A stretch of DNA of 16,929 bases, taken from the NCBI GenBank assembly GCA_002498925.1, contig DAJH01000005.1, forward strand, positions 1 to 16,929. The letters are read 5' to 3'. Each line of letters begins with the position of its first letter. The stretch's first letter is position 1. Source of the DNA: Euryarchaeota archaeon UBA173 (GTDB lineage: Archaea; Thermoplasmatota; Poseidoniia; Poseidoniales; Thalassarchaeaceae). The position numbers and the translations under genes are program-made. A model generated the notes under the pieces. It worked only from the letters and a program-made list of their open reading frames with translations. It did no database searches and had not been told where the DNA came from. Below, one piece after another: positions 8,342-15,181 of this stretch.

Positions 8342-9814
8342 TTACCCCTTTATCACTGCAAATGGCCTCAGCCTGGCCACTGGCCTAGCCAACTTTGCTT
8401 TGGAAGTTAGGCCGATGACGTCATCAACGTCCTTGTATGCTTCTGGAGCCTCTTCGGAGAGAACATTTGGAGTCTTGGCACGCACATGCACCCCGCTCTC
8501 CTCCAGCCTTCTGAGCAACTGGCCGGAGTCTATCGAATTCCTGGCCGCAGTCCTCGACATCTTCCTTCCCGCACCATGACAGGACGAGGAGAAGGCCGCA
8601 TTCACACCCTTCTTTGGACCAGCCAGTACCCACGATGCAGTCCCCATGTCTCCTGGTACCAATACTGGTTGCCCAACCCCAGAAAAACGCGCTGCAAGCT
8701 CGGGGTGATCGCCACCCAGGGCTCTAGTGGCCCCCTTTCTGTGGACGCAGCATTTGCAAGATTTACCATGAACAACATGATCCTCGATTTTAGCAATATT
8801 ATGGCTTACGTCGTATACCACGTCCAGGCTCCCATCCCTCCCAAATCTCTCCCGCATAACATCCCTGAGCTTCTGCGTGAGTGCAGATCTATTTGCAAAT
8901 GCGAAGTTTCCCGCAGCGCTCATCGCATCGAGATATGAAGCACCTTCGCGACTATGGATGGGTGCGGCCGCCAACTGCCTATCTGGAAGAGTAATATCCC
9001 ACTCACTAGAGTGCCATAATTTCCCATCCTGCCTGTATTTCGACTCGATGTTGGCAACATGTTCCGAACATACTTGGTGGCCGAGGCCACGCGAGCCAGT
9101 GTGTATCATCGCCGTTACCAGTCCTTCGCGAAGCCCAAATGCCGATGCTGCCTGCTCGTCAACTACCCTGTCCACCACCTGTAACTCTAGGAAATGATTT
9201 CCCGAGCCCAAAGTCCCTAGTGACTTTGTCCCTCTCTTTCGGGCCCTATCGCCAACAGAGCGTTCTTCACTTTCCAGTACGCCATTAGACTCTATAGCGG
9301 CTAAATCGTCGAATTCTCCTAGTCCTATATCTACCGCGGCTGAAGCACCCATGGAAAGTATTGAGTCCATTTCACTCGAATTCAGTTTTACTCCACCCTT
9401 GCTTGATGCTCCAGAAGGAATGCATTCCGAAAGCTCCGAGGCCAGTGACTTCGGATCCACATCATCGATCGCTAGATCTGTAGAGCATAGCCTGACTCCG
9501 CAATTTATGTCGAATCCAACTCCCCCAGGAGAAATCGAACCGCCATTTTCACCAAAGTTGACGTCCGTAGCCACCACGCCCCCAATTGGGAAGCCGTATC
9601 CGAAGTGCCAATCAGCCATAGCCCATGCTTCACCCACAATTCCAGGCATAGAAGCAGTGTTTACCAGTTGAGAGGGGGATCTGTCATCAATCCCCTCTCC
9701 AATGTGCGACTCATCCGCGACAAGAATGGCGTCAGTCAGCATACGGCCATGTTTACGGATCCTAATCCTCCCCGGGCCATCGCTTTCGATATTCTCCCTC
9801 CATGAGGACGTCAT
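8342..9814 (-). CDS. rtcB: RtcB tRNA-splicing ligase / RNA 3'-phosphate ligase
   Basis: RtcB joins RNA 2',3'-cyclic-phosphate or 3'-phosphate ends to 5'-OH ends using GTP and Mn2+. In archaea it seals tRNA exon halves after splicing-endonuclease cleavage, and it also repairs RNA. Counting from ATG 9814 (490 residues, close to the family norm), the metal and guanylate motifs are all present: FDINCGVRL (Asp102, Cys105), GSGNHFLE (His207), MIHTGSRGLGHQ (His238), YDVSHN (His338), HRKGATRA, PVLVPGDMGTASWVL, and SSCHGAGR with the guanylated His at 413. The C-terminus ends FAVIKG as in the family. A TTG at 9865 would add 17 residues with no family counterpart. ATG 9814 has AGGGTG just upstream and is preferred. 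No intein is present, although some archaeal rtcB genes carry them. It is divergent from alaS across 99 bases. Confidence 0.97.
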   Translation of the reverse strand: MTSSWRENIESDGPGRIRIRKHGRMLTDAILVADESHIGEGIDDRSPSQLVNTASMPGIVGEAWAMADWHFGYGFPIGGVVATDVNFGENGGSISPGGVGFDINCGVRLCSTDLAIDDVDPKSLASELSECIPSGASSKGGVKLNSSEMDSILSMGASAAVDIGLGEFDDLAAIESNGVLESEERSVGDRARKRGTKSLGTLGSGNHFLELQVVDRVVDEQAASAFGLREGLVTAMIHTGSRGLGHQVCSEHVANIESKYRQDGKLWHSSEWDITLPDRQLAAAPIHSREGASYLDAMSAAGNFAFANRSALTQKLRDVMRERFGRDGSLDVVYDVSHNIAKIEDHVVHGKSCKCCVHRKGATRALGGDHPELAARFSGVGQPVLVPGDMGTASWVLAGPKKGVNAAFSSSCHGAGRKMSRTAARNSIDSGQLLRRLEESGVHVRAKTPNVLSEEAPEAYKDVDDVIGLTSKAKLARPVARLRPFAVIKG

Positions 9815-9913
9815 GGTACACCCTGAATACCGTCGGCTTTCAACACGACGCACGTCCAAAGACAATCGAATTCAAGTCGACCCCTTCAATGCGGAAACGA
9901 GGAGCGGCGCATT
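9815..9913. promoter_or_regulatory. Divergent rtcB / alaS intergenic region
   Basis: These 99 bases separate two divergent RNA-related genes and must hold both promoters. I see no convincing TATA box in either direction. Ribosome sites are visible at both ends: AGGGTG before the rtcB ATG on the minus strand, and GAGGAG (about 9899-9904) before the alaS GTG on the plus strand. The call rests on position only. Confidence 0.45.
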
Positions 9914-12784
9914 GTGACCTTCGGAGATATCGAGATTCCCTTCTGGGAAGAGTCCGAACATGCCTTGCGAATTTGCAGAGTTTCTGGTTTGAGATTCTGG
10001 ACTAGGGATGCGAGTAGGGAGACCTGCGGGGACACCTCCGAAGACCCATATACATTCATTGGAAGCCCAATAATCGATGGTTTCCAATCAAGGGGAAAAG
10101 AACTCAAGGACAAAATGAGGGAGGTCTTTCTTTCGTTCTTTGAGAAAAGGGGCCATTCTAGAATAGACCCATATCCCGTGATCGCTAGGTGGAGGGACGA
10201 TATCCACCTGACTATTGCCAGTATTGCTGACTTCCAACCGCATGTCACCAGTGGCCAAGTACCCCCTCCGGAGAACCCTCTCACTATCAGTCAACCCTGC
10301 ATCAGGCTTACTGATGTGGCTGCGGTGGGGCGATCAGGAAGGCACCTTTCAACATTCGAGATGATGGCACATCACGCATTCAATAGGCCCAAAGATGACG
10401 ATGTGGTTTATTGGATCGATAAGTGCGTGAGGTATTGCGACGAGCTATTGACAAAAACTCTCGGAATCGATCCAATATCGATTACATATGTGGAGAACCC
10501 CTGGTCAGGAGGGGGCAATGCTGGTCCTGCATTGGAGGTGATAGTCGGTGGCCTCGAATTAGCTACTCTGGTTTTCATGAATCTCGAGGAAGACGACTCA
10601 GGGGACATCGAAATCAAGGGGCAGATGTATAGTGAAATGGACCTTCAGATAATTGATACAGGATATGGCTTGGAGAGATTCTGCTGGGCTGCCGCTGGGA
10701 CGCCAACGATCTACGAGGCGATATATCCGGAGTCCGTGAATTGGCTGAAGGACTTGTCCGGTTTTGAGAAAATCCTTTCCTCGTCTGGAATAGATGCCAA
10801 TATGGACTCATTACTCGGCGAATTATCGAGACTAGCCGGGATTCTCAATATCGATGTCGGCACGGATGTGGAGGAGCTGTACGTGAACCTCTCGAAGCGA
10901 CTTTCCGAGAGCGGAATTCAGGTTTCTGTCGAGGAGTTGAAGAGAGTCACAGAGCCACTATCTTCGATATACGCCATACCCGATCACATGCACGCAATTT
11001 GCAACATGCTTGGGGACGGCCTCGTCCCAAGTAATTCGAAGGCGGGCTACCTATCCAGAATGCTGGCTAGGAGAGTTTGCAGGATGAGGGACACCCTCTC
11101 AATTAACGCAAGTCTGTCCGAACTCGCAGCCCACCATATGGACAACAACATGGATATCTCCCCATTCCCTCAGAGCAGATCAGGTATCCTCACGATTCTA
11201 GAATTGGAGGAATCGAGGTACCACGAGATGCTGAGAAAGGGGGAAGCAGCAGTGAGGACGGCACTGAAGGGAGTTCCAAAAGACTCCTTGGGGATTGATG
11301 ATCAGACTCTATTCAGACTTTCCGAGGAGAGGGGACTCAATCCTGAGATGGTCGTATCAATAGCCGCGGCCCTTGGCTGGAACAACCTCTCTGTAAGAGT
11401 CGGTTTTGCCGCAGATATGGCAGCTAGAAATGCAAAAATGACCAAGGCAGCAGCAAAAGCACGGAAGCAGGCCGAGATTTTCGATCTTGGTGGATTGAAT
11501 CAAACATCCGCCGATTATTACAATGATACAAGCTCAACTAAATTCTCAGCTGAGGTTCTCAGGTGCATCGAGGTATCAAAGGAGCAGCTCCAAGCGCTAT
11601 CACTAACTGGGGAGGTCGAAGGCTCCCCGAGTCATGCCATAATCCTAGACAGAACTCTATTCTATCCCGAAGGAGGGGGCCAATTGGGCGATCAGGGTGC
11701 AATTTCCCAAGGGCGAGTCCGAGCAAGTGTCCTAGACACAAGGTCGCAGAACGGCATAATAATCCACCTCACCGACACCGAATTGAGTGTCGGCCCGAGC
11801 GAGGGAGAAATCGACTGGACTAGGAGGAAGCAGCTTATGGATCACCACACTGCCATTCACATTGTGGGCGGGGCATCTAGGGAGTTGCTAGGCCCTCATG
11901 TCTGGCAAGCTGGCTCCAGTAAAGGCGCCCAGTATGCAAGGCTCGACATCACACATTTCTCGAGACTTTCGAGGGAGCAACTAGATGAAATCGAAGATAG
12001 GGCCAATGACGTAGTAAACTCCAATCCCCGGATAGAGAAGATAGTCTTAGATAGATCCGATGCAGATTCTAGATTCGGGTTCGAGATATACCAAGGCGGA
12101 CCTCCCAAGCATCAAGAGATAAGAATCATCAAAATCGATGATTTCGATACCCAGGCATGTGGCGGAACGCATCATGACGAAGCAGGTCAAGTCGGAGAGT
12201 TACGCATAATACGGTCCAGTCAGGTACAAGACGGGGTGGAGCGTCTGCAAGTCGTGGCAGGGGAGACGGCGCGCGAGCATGCAAGGTCGCAAGAGCGCCT
12301 TCTCAATGAGTCAAGCGAAGTCCTCGGAGTATCTCCCGATGACCTCCCCGGGTCTGTTGCAAGATTTTTCGAGGAGTGGAAGTCTCAGAAGAAAAAGATA
12401 GAGTCGTTAGAGGCCGAGATAATCAGGCTGAGGACTAGTGGGGGGGGTGATGAAGCCGTGCTCAAGGACGGTGTTTCCTACGTGGTCATGGAAATAGATC
12501 CCGATACAAATCCCATGTCCATGCTGAAGAATTTGACACTTGACCAGACTAATCCGACACTTGCTATTCTTGGGACAAGGGATGGCGGCGGGAAATTGAT
12601 TGTCGCATGTACGGAGGGGACTATAGCAGCAGAAAGACATGACGCCACAGAAATCCTGCGGGCCATAGCGAGCCATATTGAAGGAGGGGGCGGAGGACGT
12701 CCAACCATGGCCCAAGGAGGAGGGTCAAAGCCAGATGGGATACCTGCGGCCCTGGATGCAGCTCGCGAGTTACTTGGATTGTGA
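9914..12784 (+). CDS. alaS: Alanyl-tRNA synthetase, archaeal type
   Basis: It charges tRNA-Ala with alanine and hydrolyses mischarged Ser- and Gly-tRNA-Ala. The 956 residues match the archaeal form. The N-terminal extension has FWTRDASRETCGD and PYTFIG. The class II catalytic core has PYPVIARWRDD, TIASIADFQPHVTSG, RHLSTFEMMAHHAFN, GGGNAGPALEV and DTGYGLERF. The editing domain carries HTAIH (His645, His649) and CGGTH (Cys749, His753), the four zinc ligands. A short coiled coil follows at about 815-838, and the C-Ala domain ends with a GGGGG stretch and RPTMAQGGG. The N-terminal extension keeps Cys21 and Cys38, but the partner positions of the usual four-Cys set read Ser24 and Glu43, so that zinc site looks lost. 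The GTG start is supported by GAGGAG upstream and by the archaeal N-terminal homology. It is first in a tight three-gene unit, with the next start 4 bases after its stop. Confidence 0.97.
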   Translation: MTFGDIEIPFWEESEHALRICRVSGLRFWTRDASRETCGDTSEDPYTFIGSPIIDGFQSRGKELKDKMREVFLSFFEKRGHSRIDPYPVIARWRDDIHLTIASIADFQPHVTSGQVPPPENPLTISQPCIRLTDVAAVGRSGRHLSTFEMMAHHAFNRPKDDDVVYWIDKCVRYCDELLTKTLGIDPISITYVENPWSGGGNAGPALEVIVGGLELATLVFMNLEEDDSGDIEIKGQMYSEMDLQIIDTGYGLERFCWAAAGTPTIYEAIYPESVNWLKDLSGFEKILSSSGIDANMDSLLGELSRLAGILNIDVGTDVEELYVNLSKRLSESGIQVSVEELKRVTEPLSSIYAIPDHMHAICNMLGDGLVPSNSKAGYLSRMLARRVCRMRDTLSINASLSELAAHHMDNNMDISPFPQSRSGILTILELEESRYHEMLRKGEAAVRTALKGVPKDSLGIDDQTLFRLSEERGLNPEMVVSIAAALGWNNLSVRVGFAADMAARNAKMTKAAAKARKQAEIFDLGGLNQTSADYYNDTSSTKFSAEVLRCIEVSKEQLQALSLTGEVEGSPSHAIILDRTLFYPEGGGQLGDQGAISQGRVRASVLDTRSQNGIIIHLTDTELSVGPSEGEIDWTRRKQLMDHHTAIHIVGGASRELLGPHVWQAGSSKGAQYARLDITHFSRLSREQLDEIEDRANDVVNSNPRIEKIVLDRSDADSRFGFEIYQGGPPKHQEIRIIKIDDFDTQACGGTHHDEAGQVGELRIIRSSQVQDGVERLQVVAGETAREHARSQERLLNESSEVLGVSPDDLPGSVARFFEEWKSQKKKIESLEAEIIRLRTSGGGDEAVLKDGVSYVVMEIDPDTNPMSMLKNLTLDQTNPTLAILGTRDGGGKLIVACTEGTIAAERHDATEILRAIASHIEGGGGGRPTMAQGGGSKPDGIPAALDAARELLGL

Positions 12785-12788
12785 GAAA

Positions 12789-13988
12789 ATGGTCGAAAAG
12801 ATCGATGTATCGGCTCGTGCCGCTGCAATAGAGTACGCAATCCGCGATGTTGTCGTCCCTGCAATGAAGTTAGAGAGCAAGGGTCATGAAATTATCAGGC
12901 TCAATGTCGGAGACCCACTCGCATTCGAAGGTCTGCCAACTCCGGTGCATATGATTGAAGCCTACAAGCGGGCTCTCGATTCCCAAGACAACGGCTACGG
13001 GCCCTCGTATGGCATACCCCGACTACGCCAAGCAATCGCAGCTGCTGAGACGGCCAAGGGCTGGCCCTGCTCCGAAGAGGACGTTTACGTAACCCATGGC
13101 GTCACCGAGGCCCTCCAGATTATTTTCGCCGCCTTCCTCGAGGATGGAACCAAGGTATTGGCCCCCGGTCCACACTATCCCCCATACATGGCCTACCCGC
13201 AGATGTATGGGGCCACTACCGTCGAATACCGCCTCGACCAGAACGATGGTTGGAGAATAGACTTCGATGATATCCGTTCCAAAATGGACAATAGCGTCAG
13301 ACTTTTGGTCCTTATCAATCCCAATAATCCGACTGGAAATGTCGCCACATCATCAGAAATTGACCAATTGATAGAGATAGCGCGCGACTATCCGAAATGC
13401 ACGATAATTGCCGACGAGATTTACGATGGGCTAGATTTCACAGGGGAACTCTGCTCAGCAGCAGCACGATCCAACGACGTACCAGTAATTGTTCTGAATG
13501 GTGTTTCTAAAGTGTACTTCGCCCCTGGGTGGAGGATTGGTTACATGGCGTGGCATGACCCGGATGGAAGGCTCTCATTGGTAAGGGACGGTGTCGAACG
13601 TCTGCTACGTAGCCGGCTCTGTGCATCTACCCCTGCTCAGCATGGGTATCTTGCAGGCCTTACTGATGAGCATGGTTGGCTGGAAGGGCATCGTGAACGT
13701 ATCAAGCAGAGATTGGAATATTGCATAAGTCGCATAGAAGGTATTGATGGACTGGAATGCGAAGTGCCAGGTGGCGCATTCTACCTATTTGTGAAGATCG
13801 CCGATGAGGGGATCAAATCCGACAAACAATGGGTACTGGATCTACTCCACCAGCATCATGTGCTTGTGGTGCATGGCTCGGGATTCTCGCCCGAATTCGG
13901 AAAGTCCCACTTCCGGATGGTCTGCCTCCCTCCAGAAGATGTCCTATCGGAAGCATTCGACCGAATAGAGTCGTTCCTAGGTGTCTGA
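12789..13988 (+). CDS. PLP-dependent aminotransferase, alanine/aspartate type (class I fold)
   Basis: This 399-residue fold-type I aminotransferase most resembles archaeal alanine aminotransferases, which convert pyruvate plus glutamate to alanine plus 2-oxoglutarate. Visible motifs are GDPLAF near the N-terminus, NGYGPSYGIPRLR, the cofactor-binding stretch THGVTEAL, INPNNPTG, ADEIYDGL (Asp209 to the pyridine N, Tyr212), NGVSKVYFAPGWRIGYM with the Schiff-base Lys241, and HFRMVCLPP with the carboxylate-binding Arg376. SKVYFAPGWR and the HVLVVHGSGF block near the C-terminus match what I recall of Pyrococcus alanine aminotransferase. Aspartate or broad specificity cannot be excluded. ATG 12789 is chosen: a longer in-frame start at 12678 lies inside alaS and adds 37 residues unlike the family. 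Placement directly after alaS supports a role in alanine supply. Confidence 0.92.
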   Translation: MVEKIDVSARAAAIEYAIRDVVVPAMKLESKGHEIIRLNVGDPLAFEGLPTPVHMIEAYKRALDSQDNGYGPSYGIPRLRQAIAAAETAKGWPCSEEDVYVTHGVTEALQIIFAAFLEDGTKVLAPGPHYPPYMAYPQMYGATTVEYRLDQNDGWRIDFDDIRSKMDNSVRLLVLINPNNPTGNVATSSEIDQLIEIARDYPKCTIIADEIYDGLDFTGELCSAAARSNDVPVIVLNGVSKVYFAPGWRIGYMAWHDPDGRLSLVRDGVERLLRSRLCASTPAQHGYLAGLTDEHGWLEGHRERIKQRLEYCISRIEGIDGLECEVPGGAFYLFVKIADEGIKSDKQWVLDLLHQHHVLVVHGSGFSPEFGKSHFRMVCLPPEDVLSEAFDRIESFLGV

Positions 13989-13990
13989 AA

Positions 13991-15097
13991 ATGGGGTTTT
14001 TCGACTTCCTGAGGCCCAAGTCAAGAACCAATGAAGCTTCTGAAGGCCAAATAATCGATCGATGGCCACTCGAAAACGGAATTTACTCCGATTCCCTGAG
14101 GGGAAGAAATGAGATTGCATGGAGAGTGGGGGCAGGGTGGTTCGAAATGTGGTTCCAAGGTCTGGAGACTAGAACCGCCCAGAGTCTCGGGCGTCGTCTG
14201 GCTCATGCAGCGCTCGAGCATGAGGAGTACATGATCGGACTCAGAAGGTCGGATTCACCCTCTGGAAGGGACCCTGGATCATGGTCGCAAACTTGCCTAC
14301 TGTGGGAAACTAGTGGCCTAGGCAGGTTCGGCTTGTTGGATGATGAGGATGAATCAAGATTATTCATTGAAAACCCCTCCTCTGGACCAATCTGCTCTGG
14401 TGTAATTACTGCCTCATGGGAGGCCGCTACAGGGAAGAGGCATCGCTTCCTATGGAGTGAGGGCAAGGGAGACGGATTAATTGTCACACTTACGCAAGAC
14501 GACGCTAAATTCCCATCTCCCAAATCCCCAAATTTGGAGTGGGTAAATCCCTCCGGTATGTCTCCTGCGTATGACTCTGGAGACGAGGATAATTGGCTGG
14601 ACTTGAGGATAGACTCCCCCGGTCAATGGTCAATCATGGGCGAGAGGAAGATGTTCATCCATCTCGATTTACTACGGCGCTTTGAGGAATACTGTCTACC
14701 TTACATCGAAGAGATTCACGACGGCAGAAGTGAGTCCTTTATCTGGGAGGGAATAGAGCCCGTACGCTCATTATGGTGGACTGCTGCTGCTGACTCGGCA
14801 AGAGAGAGATTTGTCGCAGAGGGACACCACGTTCTGGTAAGAAACAACTCAGACTGGATTCAAGTAGCACGCAGGCACTTGTCGAGAAATGGCCTCGGAG
14901 AAGTTAGTTCAGTAGTCTCAACGAGTGAAAATGGCGGTGTGACATTTAATTTTACTTCGATATTCCATCCTGCTATTTCCAGCGGGATTCTCCTTGGTTG
15001 CTGGGAAAGGGCATTTGGGAGAAATGGTAGATTAAATGCAGTCATTCAGGACGCTAAACTAACTATCGAGATACAACCCTCCAGGGAAATTAGCTGA
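13991..15097 (+). CDS. Trp-rich protein of unknown function, third gene of the alaS unit
   Basis: The protein is 368 residues and I do not recognise the family. It begins MGFFDFLRPKSRT, a short hydrophobic/basic lead common in small cytoplasmic archaeal proteins, and has no clear signal peptide or transmembrane helix. It is rich in Trp (16 by count, about 4%) and acidic residues. Tryptophans recur in patches such as GWFEMWFQG (about 50-60) and SLWWTAA (about 257-263), and the last 60 residues look beta-rich (GVTFNFTSIF, KLTIEIQP). No catalytic motif was seen. ATG 13991 is preferred: AGGTG sits 7 bases upstream and the gene starts 2 bases after the aminotransferase stop, a translationally coupled arrangement. 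An in-frame start at 13829 would overlap the aminotransferase and is rejected. Confidence 0.85.
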   Translation: MGFFDFLRPKSRTNEASEGQIIDRWPLENGIYSDSLRGRNEIAWRVGAGWFEMWFQGLETRTAQSLGRRLAHAALEHEEYMIGLRRSDSPSGRDPGSWSQTCLLWETSGLGRFGLLDDEDESRLFIENPSSGPICSGVITASWEAATGKRHRFLWSEGKGDGLIVTLTQDDAKFPSPKSPNLEWVNPSGMSPAYDSGDEDNWLDLRIDSPGQWSIMGERKMFIHLDLLRRFEEYCLPYIEEIHDGRSESFIWEGIEPVRSLWWTAAADSARERFVAEGHHVLVRNNSDWIQVARRHLSRNGLGEVSSVVSTSENGGVTFNFTSIFHPAISSGILLGCWERAFGRNGRLNAVIQDAKLTIEIQPSREIS

Positions 15098-15118
15098 TAT
15101 CTCCCTCGCGCTACTTCG

Positions 15119-15149
15119 GTCAAACGTTATATCCGTCCCCAATGTCAAA
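15119..15149 (+). promoter_or_regulatory. Promoter for the calcium-repeat protein: TATA box flanked by GTCAAA repeats
   Basis: GTTATATC (15126-15133) is a good archaeal TATA-like box. Transcription would start near 15155, about 27 bases before the ATG at 15182. The hexamer GTCAAA occurs on both sides of it (15119-15124 and 15144-15149), 25 bases apart and in the same orientation. The repeat may be chance or a regulator half-site. Confidence 0.5.
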
Positions 15150-15153
15150 GGGT

Positions 15154-15171
15154 CGGCCCCCTAAGGGGCCG
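15154..15171 (+). other. GC-rich 7-bp hairpin in the 5' leader
   Basis: CGGCCCC (15154-15160) pairs perfectly with GGGGCCG (15165-15171) around a CTAA loop. It would form at the very 5' end of the transcript and sits directly beside GGGGTG, the only ribosome-site-like sequence before the ATG at 15182. No T-run follows, so it is not a standard intrinsic terminator for the upstream alaS unit. It could stabilise the mRNA end or limit ribosome access; both are inferences. Confidence 0.55.
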
Positions 15172-15181
15172 GGGTGTTCCG

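Noticed and set aside
8486..8938. 150-codon plus-strand frame opposite rtcB
   Set aside because: rtcB carries all catalytic motifs across this stretch. The opposite frame has no recognisable domain or promoter.
9815..9865. 17-residue N-terminal extension of RtcB from a TTG
   Set aside because: The extension has no RtcB counterpart, TTG is a rare start, and ATG 9814 has AGGGTG just upstream.
12678..12788. Longer aminotransferase start inside alaS
   Set aside because: It would overlap the C-terminal domain of AlaRS in another frame and add residues unlike the family. ATG 12789 gives the normal length.
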